Positions 56,008 through 64,000 of a DNA stretch of 64,000 nt are shown here, one piece after another. Origin of the DNA: Paenibacillus sp. W2I17 (GTDB lineage Bacteria > Bacillota > Bacilli > Paenibacillales > Paenibacillaceae). The DNA lies in the NCBI RefSeq assembly GCF_030815985.1, contig NZ_JAUSXM010000001.1, positions 620,001 through 684,000 on the forward strand, written 5' to 3'. The stretch's first letter is position 1. Each line of letters opens with the position of its first letter. Under the pieces are notes generated by a model, which worked only from the letters and a program-made list of their open reading frames with translations, had not been told where the DNA came from and ran no database searches. The position numbers and the translations under genes are program-made.

Positions 56008-56715
56008 ATGATATTATCCTCCATACGTGATGTTGTATTTGGATATGGCAAAGAGTCGGTCATTGATCAACTGTCGCTGGATATCCATGTGGGAGAGTTC
56101 ATAGGCATCACAGGTCCCAATGGTTCTGCCAAAACAACCCTGTTAAAGCTGCTGCTGGGGCTATTGAAGCCCTGGAGCGGCACGATACATATGAGTCCGC
56201 AGTTGAAACGTGGGAACAAGTCCAATATTGGTTATGTGCCCCAGCAGGTGGCATCGTTTAATAGTGGATTTCCCAGTACGGTGAATGAACTGGTCCGGTC
56301 CGGGTGTTACACCAGGCTGGGATTATTCCGCAGATTCACATCAGAGCAGGATACCATTGTTGAACGCAGTCTGCGGGAAGTTGGCATGTGGGAATATCGG
56401 AATACACGCGTCGGTGAGCTGTCTGGCGGACAGAAGCAACGGATCTGTATTGCAAGAGCTATGGCTGGGCAACCGCAGGTTCTGGTACTGGATGAGCCAA
56501 CAACGGGAATGGACCGCCACAGCCGTGAAGGATTTTACAATCTGATGCGCCACTATGTTGATGCTCATGGGATAACTATTATTATGGTTACTCATGGACT
56601 GGAAGAGATGGGAGATCGATTGGACCGAACGATTACTCTGGAGCGGCAAGAAAGTGAGGAATGGCAGTGTTTGAGTACGAATTCATGCAACGTGCCTTCT
56701 GGGCAGGTGGACTGA
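56008..56715 (+). CDS. znuC: zinc ABC transporter ATP-binding protein
   Basis: A 235-residue ABC ATPase with Walker A GPNGSAKTTLL, Q-loop GYVPQQVA, signature LSGGQKQR and Walker B VLVLDEPTTGMD, then the H-loop TH. It powers zinc import with the permease and lipoprotein encoded next. The GAGGG ribosome site lies close to the ATG. It overlaps the permease gene by about 55 bases. Manganese import is a possible alternative for this family, but three Zur boxes nearby favour zinc. Confidence 0.9.
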   Translation: MILSSIRDVVFGYGKESVIDQLSLDIHVGEFIGITGPNGSAKTTLLKLLLGLLKPWSGTIHMSPQLKRGNKSNIGYVPQQVASFNSGFPSTVNELVRSGCYTRLGLFRRFTSEQDTIVERSLREVGMWEYRNTRVGELSGGQKQRICIARAMAGQPQVLVLDEPTTGMDRHSREGFYNLMRHYVDAHGITIIMVTHGLEEMGDRLDRTITLERQESEEWQCLSTNSCNVPSGQVD

Positions 56716-57560
56716 TTGGAGTCATCGCTCCAATTCTCGGGGTTTATCTGATGCTCAGGCGACAGGTCCTTATGGCAGACACGTTATCCCATGTCTCTCT
56801 CGCAGGGGTTGCGCTCGGTTCGGTCATGAATCTTAACCCGGTGATCTGCGGATTCGCTATTGCCATTATCGGTGCATTACTGGTTGAACAACTGCGGCGA
56901 AGTTACCGAACCTACAGCGAGGTACCTGTGGCGATCATCATGACTTCGGGGCTGGCTCTTGCTGTAGTATTGATGAGTCTCAAAACCAATCTGTCCAAGA
57001 CCTTCAGCTCATACTTATTTGGATCTATTGTCGCGGTTAGCGATATGCAGTTGTGGATGATGGCAGGGGTATGTGTCATAGGTTTACTTTTTTTCATCCT
57101 GCTCCGGAGACCGTTATATAGCCTTACTTTTGATGAAGAAACAGCTTCCATTGGAGGCGTTCAGGTGAGAGGTTTATCGTTTGCATTTGCCATTCTGACA
57201 GGAATGACTGTAGCATCAGCCATGCCGATCGTCGGTGTGTTGCTGGTTTCTGCTCTCATTGTACTGCCTGCTGCCTTGGCACTAAGAGTGTCTCGCAGTT
57301 TTACAGCAGCGATTATTGTCGCGGTAATCACGGGGGTAATCGGTATTTTTAGCGGACTGACAACATCGTACCATCTAAATACACCACCGGGAGGAACGAT
57401 TGCTCTCATCCTGTTGGTCATCCTATTGACTGGAATATCAGCGCAAAAGCTGATTGCACGATATAACCGCAAGCGTCACCGCAAAGAGAGAAATCAACAA
57501 GAACAACGAGCAACGTTAGTTATCCATTCAAGGAGGAATACATCACATGAAATTCAGTAA
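56661..57560 (+). CDS. znuB: zinc ABC transporter permease
   Basis: An integral membrane protein of about 299 residues with roughly eight membrane segments, of the ZnuB/MntB (ABC-3) family. ALIGVIAPILGVYLMLRR-like and MADTLSHVSLAGVALG segments near the N-terminus are diagnostic. The C-terminus is highly basic (YNRKRHRKERN). The start may be ATG 56661 or GTG 56667; GAGGA fits the latter better. It overlaps znuC at the 5' end and znuA by 14 bases at the 3' end. Confidence 0.88.
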   Translation: MAVFEYEFMQRAFWAGGLIGVIAPILGVYLMLRRQVLMADTLSHVSLAGVALGSVMNLNPVICGFAIAIIGALLVEQLRRSYRTYSEVPVAIIMTSGLALAVVLMSLKTNLSKTFSSYLFGSIVAVSDMQLWMMAGVCVIGLLFFILLRRPLYSLTFDEETASIGGVQVRGLSFAFAILTGMTVASAMPIVGVLLVSALIVLPAALALRVSRSFTAAIIVAVITGVIGIFSGLTTSYHLNTPPGGTIALILLVILLTGISAQKLIARYNRKRHRKERNQQEQRATLVIHSRRNTSHEIQ

Positions 57561-58636
57561 AAAAACAGCGCTTGGACTGTTATTCAGTCTGACCCTTATC
57601 GTCGCAGGTTGCGGACAGAAATCCGCTTCCGATACCAGCGCAGCTCCGACGGGCGCTCCCGTTCCAGCCGAGACGGAAACCGCAAAATTAAACGTGCAGG
57701 TTAGTTTCTATCCCATGTACGAATTCACTAAAAATGTAGCAGGCGACCTAGCGGATGTACATACGCTCGTTCCAGCGGGTATGGAGCCTCATGATTGGGA
57801 GCCAACACCACAGGACATTGCCAGCATTGAGAAAGCGGATGTGCTTGTATACAACGGTGCCGGTATGGAATCATGGATTGATCAGGTCACCGGAAGTCTG
57901 AGTAACACTTCACTCATTCAAGTGGAAGCAAGCAAGGGCATCAACCTGCTTGAAGGTGGAGAGCATGATCACCATCATGAAGATTCAGAGGCAACAGAAC
58001 ATGAAACACGATCATGACCATACAAATGAAGAGACTACAGAAGAACATGATCACGACCACGATCATGCAGATGAAGCGACTGCTGAAGAACAACACGATC
58101 ATGATCACGGCGGACTGGATCCCCATGTATGGCTGTCACCTGCATTGGCTGTAACGGAAGTGCGCAATATTGAAGCTGGTTTGGCACAGGCTGCTCCAGA
58201 ACACGCTGCACAGTTCAAGCAAAATGCAGATGCTTACATTGCTCGATTGGAGTCACTGGATCAGGACTTCAAGGCGGCTGTGACAGATAGCAAACGCAAG
58301 GATTTCATCACACAACACGCTGCATTTGGCTACCTTGCCAAGGAATATGGATTGCAACAGGTGCCTATCGCAGGATTGTCTCCTGAGCAAGAACCTTCAG
58401 CAGCGCAGATGGCATCCGTTATTGATTTTGCGAAAGAGCATCAGGTGAAGACGATTTTCTTCGAAACACTGGTTTCATCCAAAGTGTCTGAGACGATTGC
58501 AAGTGAAGTGGGAGCCAAAACGGCTGTATTGAATCCGATTGAGGGACTCACCGAGGAAGAGATTGCTGCGGGAATGGACTACATTAGCGTGATGAGACAG
58601 AATCTGGAGGCACTGAAACTGGCGCTGAACGAATAA
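57547..58636 (+). pseudogene. znuA: zinc-binding lipoprotein gene interrupted by an apparent +1 frameshift
   Basis: Two frames together encode a ZnuA/AdcA-type substrate-binding lipoprotein. The first frame has a lipobox (VAGC, Cys22), VSFYPMYEFTKNVAGD and MEPHDWEPTP, runs into a His/Asp-rich loop and stops at the TGA at 58015-58017. The +1 frame continues the His-rich loop (HDHDHTNEE, HDHDHDHADE) and holds DPHVWLSP, HAAFGYL and FFETLVSSK. Removing one A from the AAA at 58004-58006 joins them as EHEHDHDHTNEE in a protein of about 362 residues. ORF2 lacks a signal peptide, so the product as read would not work. A sequencing error is plausible. Confidence 0.85.
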
Positions 58637-58691
58637 TAAAAGATCAGTTTGATGCCTTTAACCTAAAAAGGTACAATAATACAACATGCTG

Positions 58692-58757
58692 AGGAATGGA
58701 TTGCCATTCCTTTGCCTTTTTGCGAAGCAGAGAGCACAGTGATGTGCTCTCTCTTTG
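58692..58757 (+). terminator. tandem intrinsic terminators after the zinc operon
   Basis: First hairpin AGGAATGG-ATTG-CCATTCCT followed by TTGCCTTTTT; second AGAGAGCAC/GTGCTCTCT followed by CTTTGTTT. Confidence 0.8.
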
Positions 58758-58801
58758 TTTAATAAGGTGACCGGATCAAGGAGAACAGGAGGACGCATTG
58801 C

Positions 58802-59284
58802 ATGAATTTAAATGAGGAACATGAATTGCTGTTAAGTGAACAGCCTGCCCATCTGTGGAGACGGCGGAAGCTGGAGCTGATGCACTGGACGGAACGTGAC
58901 AAACATACAGTATCCGCGAAGAAAACGGAGATTTGGAACGGTGTTGAAGTTGATGCCGAGCTTGTGAACGCATTGTCCATACTTCAGAATGCGGGCGTTA
59001 AGACTGAATTTTCATGTGCAGGGGTAAGTCCGCTTGATGAACCTGTCGATCATTCCCTCTATGCGTATGTTACCCTTGTGCAAAGTGAAGTTGCGGATCA
59101 ATTCGTGAACTACGCGCTCCGTCGGATGCGGAATCGACTGCTCGTTACGCTAGAGGCCGAAAAGGGCCGCTATGATCTGTCTTCTTTTTTCATTGGACAC
59201 AATCGGAGCTTCTGCTGGTGGATGGAACACTGTGCCCTACAGTTTGGAAGCCGAAACGAATCGAGTGAAAAAAGCGTAGTATAA
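58802..59284 (+). CDS. conserved hypothetical protein
   Basis: A soluble protein of 160 residues I do not recognise. A charged N-terminus with WRRRKLELMHWTERDKHTV is followed by a compact core with ALSILQNAGVKTEFSCAGVS and ending SFFIGHNRSFCWWMEHC. Two tryptophans and three cysteines are notable, but no enzyme motif is clear. GGAGGACGCATTGC lies before the ATG. It follows the zinc operon terminators and precedes a MITE-like repeat that begins at its stop codon. Confidence 0.65.
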   Translation: MNLNEEHELLLSEQPAHLWRRRKLELMHWTERDKHTVSAKKTEIWNGVEVDAELVNALSILQNAGVKTEFSCAGVSPLDEPVDHSLYAYVTLVQSEVADQFVNYALRRMRNRLLVTLEAEKGRYDLSSFFIGHNRSFCWWMEHCALQFGSRNESSEKSVV

Positions 59285-59462
59285 GTGCGTGTTCAAAAAG
59301 ATCGGTTTTCAGTACCGAGAAGATGGGATGAAGCTAGAAATGGAGTAGCGGAGCGTAGGAAACTACGTGAGCAACGGACATTTCGGCTGAATGCCATATT
59401 CGACGCTGATGATGCCATTAAGCATCCTTCGTAATCAAAAGCGGACTTTTTGAACAACCTCT
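59283..59462. repeat. MITE-like element, copy 2
   Basis: About 180 bases, nearly identical to the element at 43.25 kb, differing at roughly ten positions including a 2-base gap. Ends GTTCAAAAAGATCGGTTTT and, inverted, GTTCAAAAAGTCCGCTTTT. It starts at the stop codon of the preceding gene. TATA flanks it on both sides, a possible 4-base target duplication. Confidence 0.82.
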
Positions 59463-59508
59463 ATAAAGGATAGGCTTGTTTATTTGAAGGTAAAGGAGGT
59501 ATACACGA

Positions 59509-60210
59509 TTGAATAAGTGGGTCAAAACGATACTTTTTCTACTAGGCTCCGTCTTTCTTACACGATTCATCCCATTTTCGTCCTTGTTCCGTAACCTGGA
59601 TACGATGATTCACGAATTCGGTCATGCACTAATGACACTGGTATTATCCGGTAAAGTGCTGCGCATTGAATTGTACGCTGATCATAGTGGTGTAACTTAC
59701 TCTTCCATGCTGACGCCAGGCAGATCGATCCTGGTTTCTCTGGCGGGATATATCAGTGCATCTCTGTTCGCCTTACTGTTGTTTTACTTATACCGCAAAG
59801 GCTTGCACATGTGGGGACTTGGTATTATGACGGCTGTCGCTCTGGTGTCGCTCCTGTTATATGTAAGAGGGGAGTTCGGCATGTTATGGCTGACCGGGTT
59901 CATCGTTCTGAACGTTGTCATTATGATTTTTGGCGCCAAGATCGTGAAGTTCTATTATCTGTTACTGGCGTTTCTTACGCTGGAAGAGTCGGTTGTTAGT
60001 GCCGTATACGTTGGACTGATGTCCTGGACTCAACCTTCACGGGCAGGGGATGCGGCGAATCTCGCTCAGCAGACATTCCTTCCGGCGCTATTCTGGGGAA
60101 CGCTGTTTGCTTTGTTTGCACTATGGTGTGCCAAGGGAGCACTCGGTCTCTTTTTCCGCAAAGAAGGTACTTCGCGATCGTCACGGTCTCGGGGATTACG
60201 AAGAGCGTAA
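59509..60210 (+). CDS. M50-like membrane metallopeptidase
   Basis: A 233-residue integral membrane protein with about six hydrophobic segments. The zinc-binding motif HEFGH lies in MIHEFGHALMTLVLSG near residue 37, as in M50B-type intramembrane proteases, and a conserved LVSLAGYISASLFALLL follows. The start is TTG with a perfect AAAGGAGGT 8 bases upstream. Substrate and pathway unknown. The C-terminus is basic and serine-rich. Single gene, closed by a terminator. Confidence 0.78.
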   Translation: MNKWVKTILFLLGSVFLTRFIPFSSLFRNLDTMIHEFGHALMTLVLSGKVLRIELYADHSGVTYSSMLTPGRSILVSLAGYISASLFALLLFYLYRKGLHMWGLGIMTAVALVSLLLYVRGEFGMLWLTGFIVLNVVIMIFGAKIVKFYYLLLAFLTLEESVVSAVYVGLMSWTQPSRAGDAANLAQQTFLPALFWGTLFALFALWCAKGALGLFFRKEGTSRSSRSRGLRRA

Positions 60211-60237
60211 CGGATATAAAGTTATATAAAAGCAAAG

Positions 60238-60280
60238 AAGGCACTTCCTTTCTTCATAAAAGGATAGTGCCTTTTGTTTT
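60238..60280 (+). terminator. intrinsic terminator after the M50-like gene
   Basis: AAGGCACT/AGTGCCTT with inner TCCTTT/AAAGGA pairing, followed by TTGTTTTT. Confidence 0.78.
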
Positions 60281-60325
60281 TGAACTTACATCTGATATTA
60301 AAGTCTGATATTAAAGAAATTGAAC

Positions 60326-60697
60326 CTAATCTCCAAGATTATCCCATAACACATAAAAGTAATAAATCTCTTCCATAATCGCCTTATCATCCTGTGCTGC
60401 AACGCCGCCCTTGATCCGAGCAAGCGTGCCCAGAATATCATATATCGTTTCACGTTCCACACTGAACTGAATGCGGTTAACGACTTTATCCCAGGCCTTC
60501 ATTGCGTAATCAACTTGAGACTTGGCTTCAGTCCATTTTTTGCTCTCAACCTGTTTCTCTAACGTTTGTATAGATTCAAGCAAGCGATCATCGGTGCCAA
60601 AGGGCTTTTTGAGAAAGGATCCGCTAGCCATAATTGCAACGAACACAAGAATGAGGAAGATCGGAAGCACATATAGCAGCCAGAAACGCGTTTTCAT
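60326..60697 (-). CDS. DUF4363-family protein
   Basis: A 123-residue protein with one N-terminal membrane segment (LLYVLPIFLILVFVAIMA) and a helical outer or cytosolic domain of about 85 residues containing LEKQVESKKWTEAKSQVDY. It pairs with a DUF421 protein encoded directly upstream (26-base gap), an arrangement often seen in Bacillales. AAGGAGGCGG precedes the ATG. Function unknown. Confidence 0.78.
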   Translation of the reverse strand: MKTRFWLLYVLPIFLILVFVAIMASGSFLKKPFGTDDRLLESIQTLEKQVESKKWTEAKSQVDYAMKAWDKVVNRIQFSVERETIYDILGTLARIKGGVAAQDDKAIMEEIYYFYVLWDNLGD

Positions 60698-60723
60698 TCA
60701 ACCGCCTCCTTGATGTGAAGAGT

Positions 60724-61452
60724 TTAGAAAGGCCCCTCATAATCGCCCATATCGATTTTTTCGGTGATTTTATCTTCGAACAGATCAACATACAATTTGT
60801 CATTGGGCAATATGGCGGCAAAAGCAATATCCTGTATCGTAATCTTTTGTTTTTTTAGCTGCTCGCTGAGCCAGTTGATATCTTTGTTTCTTTCCTCCAG
60901 ATTTTGCTTAATCAGCAGGCCATCAATGATAATCTCGGTCATCAGCTTGCTCTTCGGCGGGTGCATATGCATGTCTTTGGCAGTTACAGGTTGATTCTCC
61001 GGTTTCAATACAACCGATAGGCTGCCGTCCGGTTCCAGAATGGCATAATCCAGAGTAGTAATATCAAATACATCCTTTTGCCTAAGCATCATGGTCAATT
61101 CGTCAAATTTGACTCGCATTTTACTCAGGTTCTGCTCAAGAATTTTACCGTTCTGGATGATCAATGTGGGGTCAGAGTCCATTAGTTTAGAGATGGTTCG
61201 ATTCTTCAGTGTAATGTACTGAAAGATGATCGTAATGATTGTGAAAATGGTCAAGGCCACAAAATGAATCCACGCCTTGGACGAAAGATCGGTTGCAAAC
61301 GTACCCGCAATGGAACCAATTGTAATGCCGTTAATGTAATCAAAATACGTCAAGTTACCCATCTGCTGCTTTCCTAGTACCCTTGTATAGATGATCAGGG
61401 TCAGAAAGGCAATAATAGACCTTACGGCAACAACCCATGTTTCTTCCATCAT
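60724..61452 (-). CDS. DUF421 (YetF-like) membrane protein
   Basis: A 242-residue protein with three N-terminal membrane segments (about 8-85), then a cytosolic domain with QNLSKMRVKFDELTMMLRQKDVFDI and YAILEPDGSLSVVLKP, typical of the YetF/DUF421 family. B. subtilis relatives are spore-associated or of unknown role. GGAAGGTGAT precedes the ATG. First gene of a two-gene unit with the DUF4363 gene. Confidence 0.85.
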   Translation of the reverse strand: MMEETWVVAVRSIIAFLTLIIYTRVLGKQQMGNLTYFDYINGITIGSIAGTFATDLSSKAWIHFVALTIFTIITIIFQYITLKNRTISKLMDSDPTLIIQNGKILEQNLSKMRVKFDELTMMLRQKDVFDITTLDYAILEPDGSLSVVLKPENQPVTAKDMHMHPPKSKLMTEIIIDGLLIKQNLEERNKDINWLSEQLKKQKITIQDIAFAAILPNDKLYVDLFEDKITEKIDMGDYEGPF

Positions 61453-61491
61453 GTATGTATCACCTTCCTTTATTTCACCGTAGCTGTATTA

Positions 61492-61516
61492 AGAGGTTGT
61501 TTAAAAAGTTTGCTTT
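61492..61516. repeat. solo-end remnant of the MITE-like element
   Basis: AGAGGTTGTTTAAAAAGT and the following TTGCTTT match the inverted right end of the element with three changes over about 25 bases. The rest of the element is missing. Confidence 0.6.
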
Positions 61517-61571
61517 CGAACACGTATTATAACAAGCTTTTCCTATACTGGAGGATCTTATGCTTGAACGC

Positions 61572-61610
61572 AAAAAACCGAAACCTGGGTATGTATCCCA
61601 AGCTTCGGTC
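61572..61610 (-). terminator. intrinsic terminator after uxuB (minus strand)
   Basis: On the minus strand, ACCGAAGCTTGGGA pairs with CCCAGGTTTCGGT with small mismatches, followed by TTTTTG. Confidence 0.75.
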
Positions 61611-61659
61611 TCTATAAATTCTCTATATTAGTTGAACTGATTCATTTACACGTTAATCT

Positions 61660-62523
61660 TTATACACCAGAATACGCCATAAACCCGCCATCTACCGGAA
61701 TGACTGTGCCAGTGACAAAGCCAGACTGTCTTTCATCCGCAAGCCACATCAATGTGCCAAGCAGGTCTTCCGGTTTGCCAAAGCGGCGCATGGGTGTATG
61801 AGCAATAATTTTACTGGAACGTTCCGTTGGTGAGCCGTCTGGTTGCAGTAATAGATTACGGTTTTGCTCAGTCAGGAAAAACCCGGGTGCAATAGCATTG
61901 ACACGAATTCCGGATTCGGCCAGATGAACGGCGAGCCACTGCGTGAAGTTGTTAATGGCTGCCTTCGCAGCGCTGTACGCTGGAACTTTCGTCATGGGCG
62001 ATGGGGCGCTCATGGAAGAAATGTTTATGACAGTGGCGGGAATATCGCGCTCTATCATATGTTTTGCAAAGATCTGAGTAGGTATGAGAGAACCGACAAA
62101 ATTCAGATCCATCACCTGACGAAATCCCTCTACACTTACATCGAAAAATGTAGTGACATCGCTCTTTTCCAGATCTTCCAATCTGAAAATTTCCTTCGTG
62201 GTGTTGGCACTGGCATTATTGCCACCGGCGCCATTAATAAGAATGTCGCATGGTCCAAGCTGTTCCAGTACAGCATCTGCCGCAGCTTGCACACTATCGG
62301 CCTGGGTTACGTCACAGGCAATAGCAATCGCTCTGCCACCGGCAGCTTCAATCGCAGCTACAACTTCCTGCCCCTTGGACACAGTACGGTTCAGGATGGC
62401 TACACTTGCACCGTGCCGAGCGAGTTCTTCCGCCATGGAGCGGCATAATACTCCAGCACCTCCGGTGATTACAGCCGTTCTGCCTTTGAGACGAGATGAG
62501 CGTTCATATTGGTGTTCACTCAT
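61660..62523 (-). CDS. uxuB: D-mannonate oxidoreductase, SDR type
   Basis: A 287-residue classical short-chain dehydrogenase with the [17 protein letters not shown] cofactor loop, [13 protein letters not shown] and YSAAKAA (catalytic Tyr and Lys). It is expected to reduce D-fructuronate to D-mannonate with NADH, the step before UxuA, as proposed for the SDR-type UxuB of B. subtilis. The start overlaps the uxuA stop by four bases (ATGA). Assignment rests on adjacency to uxuA and similarity to the mannonate SDR subgroup. Confidence 0.85.
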   Translation of the reverse strand: MSEHQYERSSRLKGRTAVITGGAGVLCRSMAEELARHGASVAILNRTVSKGQEVVAAIEAAGGRAIAIACDVTQADSVQAAADAVLEQLGPCDILINGAGGNNASANTTKEIFRLEDLEKSDVTTFFDVSVEGFRQVMDLNFVGSLIPTQIFAKHMIERDIPATVINISSMSAPSPMTKVPAYSAAKAAINNFTQWLAVHLAESGIRVNAIAPGFFLTEQNRNLLLQPDGSPTERSSKIIAHTPMRRFGKPEDLLGTLMWLADERQSGFVTGTVIPVDGGFMAYSGV

Positions 62524-63587
62524 GCTTTTGCCCTCCTTTGCAGGGAATCCCAGACGCCCCAGAGATACATGATCCCCAAAGCCCGGTCATAGAGTCCATA
62601 ACCAGGTCGGCACTGTTCTCCCCAGAGGTGACGACCGTGGTCGGGTCTTGCATAACCTTCATAACCGATATCGTGATAAGCCTCAACAACCCCTGCAATA
62701 TCAACACTGCCATCCTGACTGCGATGTGAGGTTTCGATAAAGTCGCCGTTTTCGTAGATTTTGACATTACGAATGTGGGCAAATGGAATCCGATCCTTGA
62801 ACTCGTGTATCATCCCGATGATGTCATTATCAGCATTCGCTCCCAAAGAGCCACTGCATAGTGTCACGCTATTGTAAGGGCTATCATAAAGGTTCAGATA
62901 TTTCCGAACATTCTCCTGACTTGTAATAATCTTTGGTAATCCAAAGATTGGCCATGGCGGGTCATCCGGATGGATGGCCATTCGAATCCCCAGCCGTTCG
63001 GCTGTAGGCATAATCTCTTGTAGGAAATAACGTGCGTGCTCCCACATATGATCCTCGGTTACATCCTTGTAGGCTTCGAACAGACCTGTTAAATATTGCA
63101 ATCGCTCCGGTTCCCAACCTGGCATGGTGAGTGCGGAGTTTTCCGTAATGCGTCGAACGAGTTCTAGAGGTTCTATATCTGCGAGTTTACTGTGCTCATA
63201 GAAGAGGGCAGTTGAGCCATCCTCCATTTCCTTGTGCATATCCGTGCGAAGCCAGTCGAAGATTGGCATAAAGTTGTAACAGATGACCTTCACACCAACC
63301 TGGGCAAGTTTCTCCATCGTTTTAATGTAGTTTGCAATGTATTTATCTCTTGATGGCAGGCCCAACTTGATATCCTCATGGATGTTCACACTCTCAACGA
63401 CATCCAGATGTAACCCGGCCTTGTCTGCTGCCGCTTTGACCGCGAGTATTTTGTCCATGGGCCATTCCTCGCCAGCAGGAACATCGTGCAGTGCCCACAC
63501 AATACCTTCAACACCCGGAATCTGCCGGATATGATCCAGCGTTACCGTATCATTGCCTTCGCCGAACCAGCGAAAAACCATTTTCAT
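62520..63587 (-). CDS. uxuA: D-mannonate dehydratase
   Basis: A 355-residue Mn/Fe-dependent lyase that converts D-mannonate to 2-keto-3-deoxygluconate in hexuronate breakdown. [15 protein letters not shown] at the N-terminus, [23 protein letters not shown] and [11 protein letters not shown] are diagnostic. ATG 63587 is preferred because GAGGTG is 6 bases upstream; upstream in-frame GTG codons overlap that site. It forms a unit with uxuB and probably with the upstream regulator gene. Confidence 0.93.
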   Translation of the reverse strand: MKMVFRWFGEGNDTVTLDHIRQIPGVEGIVWALHDVPAGEEWPMDKILAVKAAADKAGLHLDVVESVNIHEDIKLGLPSRDKYIANYIKTMEKLAQVGVKVICYNFMPIFDWLRTDMHKEMEDGSTALFYEHSKLADIEPLELVRRITENSALTMPGWEPERLQYLTGLFEAYKDVTEDHMWEHARYFLQEIMPTAERLGIRMAIHPDDPPWPIFGLPKIITSQENVRKYLNLYDSPYNSVTLCSGSLGANADNDIIGMIHEFKDRIPFAHIRNVKIYENGDFIETSHRSQDGSVDIAGVVEAYHDIGYEGYARPDHGRHLWGEQCRPGYGLYDRALGIMYLWGVWDSLQRRAKA

Positions 63588-63627
63588 CACGTTCACCTCA
63601 TCATGAATAGTAGGAAGAAAAATTCAG

Positions 63628-64000
63628 TCATTGAAAATAGGACGGATATGTATCCTGCAGGACAGCCAAATCGGTGACAGTTAAATGCAAGTGTTCCTGC
63701 ATCAGTCGCTCTGCTGTGTCGGCATCATGCTGCTGAATGGCCATGACCATGGATCTATGCTGTTCAATCAGGTGATCCCACTGATGGTCCGAGGACAGGC
63801 GTAACATGCGACTTCGATTCAAATGTACATTCATCTGCTGGATAACAGTCCAGGTGTTGCTTTTGTTGCAGCCTGCAAAAAGAGTGCTATGGAATTCCTC
63901 ATCCAATTGGAACATTCGTTCATCATCCGGTTTGACCCTGCATTCCTGTTGCCACGCAAGGTTCTGTTCAAGAGCTACCATCTGTTCGTTCGGAAAGCTC
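63628..64000 (-). CDS. GntR/FadR-type regulator, C-terminal FCD domain (truncated by window edge)
   Basis: The last 124 residues of a protein whose N-terminus lies beyond the window. The helical FCD ligand-binding domain is seen, with FQLDEEFHSTLFAGCNKSNTW, QHRSMVMAIQQHDAD and LMQEHLHLTV, which carry the metal-binding Asp and His positions. The frame is open to the edge. Placement upstream of uxuA on the same strand suggests a UxuR/ExuR-like role in hexuronate control. Confidence 0.78.
   Translation of the reverse strand, partial: SFPNEQMVALEQNLAWQQECRVKPDDERMFQLDEEFHSTLFAGCNKSNTWTVIQQMNVHLNRSRMLRLSSDHQWDHLIEQHRSMVMAIQQHDADTAERLMQEHLHLTVTDLAVLQDTYPSYFQ

Noticed and set aside
58012..58018. 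Programmed +1 frameshift at TCA TGA C in znuA, by analogy with the release factor 2 gene
   Set aside because: The P-site codon would pair poorly after a +1 shift and there is no upstream ribosome-like stimulator. The His-rich sequence is best restored by deleting an A upstream of the stop.

Overview
The window looks like chromosomal DNA of a Paenibacillus-type Firmicute. The evidence is strong AGGAGG-type ribosome sites, frequent TTG/GTG starts, intrinsic terminators after most units, Bacillus-like gene families (puc, deo, ada, Zur regulon, paiA) and a modular secreted GH26 mannanase with X2 and CBM3 domains. I see no rRNA, tRNA, CRISPR array, prophage or complete insertion sequence.

Layout. 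0-4.6 kb: the tail of an unknown gene, fumC and a large CHASE3-HAMP-GAF hybrid histidine kinase. 4.7-21.7 kb: a nearly complete purine/ureide catabolic locus. It holds pucR, then pucL-pucM-pucH-pucF-pucG and an HpxW-like Ntn hydrolase, an amidohydrolase/deaminase, the xanthine dehydrogenase maturation genes pucA and pucB, and the dehydrogenase subunits pucCDE. A perfect TnrA/GlnR-type box precedes pucL. The pathway runs xanthine > urate > hydroxyisourate > OHCU > allantoin > allantoate > ureidoglycine > oxalurate, with an oxamate branch suggested by HpxW. The allantoinase gene is broken by an apparent +1 frameshift. 21.9-27.7 kb: mannanase, a YczE-like membrane protein, paiA and glpX. 28-32.3 kb: a LacI-type regulator with two Gfo/Idh/MocA dehydrogenases and a ThuA-like protein. 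32.3-33.8 kb: a radical SAM (SPL-like) gene overlapping adaA. 34-36.9 kb: another Gfo/Idh/MocA enzyme, a methyltransferase-like protein and an epimerase-like SDR. 37-42.7 kb: L-fucose catabolism (lacI-type regulator, fucI, rhaB-like kinase, fucA). 43.4-51.2 kb: azoR, then the deoxyribonucleoside cluster deoR, deoC, nupC, deoB, deoD, pdp. 51.2-58.7 kb: a zinc-starvation region with a permease pair, a COG0523 GTPase, an L33 paralogue and a zinc ABC transporter. Three Zur-box-like palindromes mark it, and the zinc-binding lipoprotein gene carries a second apparent +1 frameshift. 58.8-61.5 kb: a hypothetical protein, an M50-like membrane peptidase and a DUF4363/DUF421 pair. 61.6-64 kb: uxuB, uxuA and a truncated GntR regulator on the minus strand.

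Two dispersed repeat families stand out. The first is an intergenic structured element (about 14.07, 33.97 and 49.61 kb). Each copy lies upstream of a gene in the same orientation, and the two full copies share a long hairpin with five compensatory base-pair changes. The second is a roughly 170-180 bp MITE-like element with terminal inverted repeats (43.25 and 59.28 kb, with a one-end remnant at 61.49 kb). These repeats, the two frameshifts and the ThuA/dehydrogenase module are the items most worth following up.
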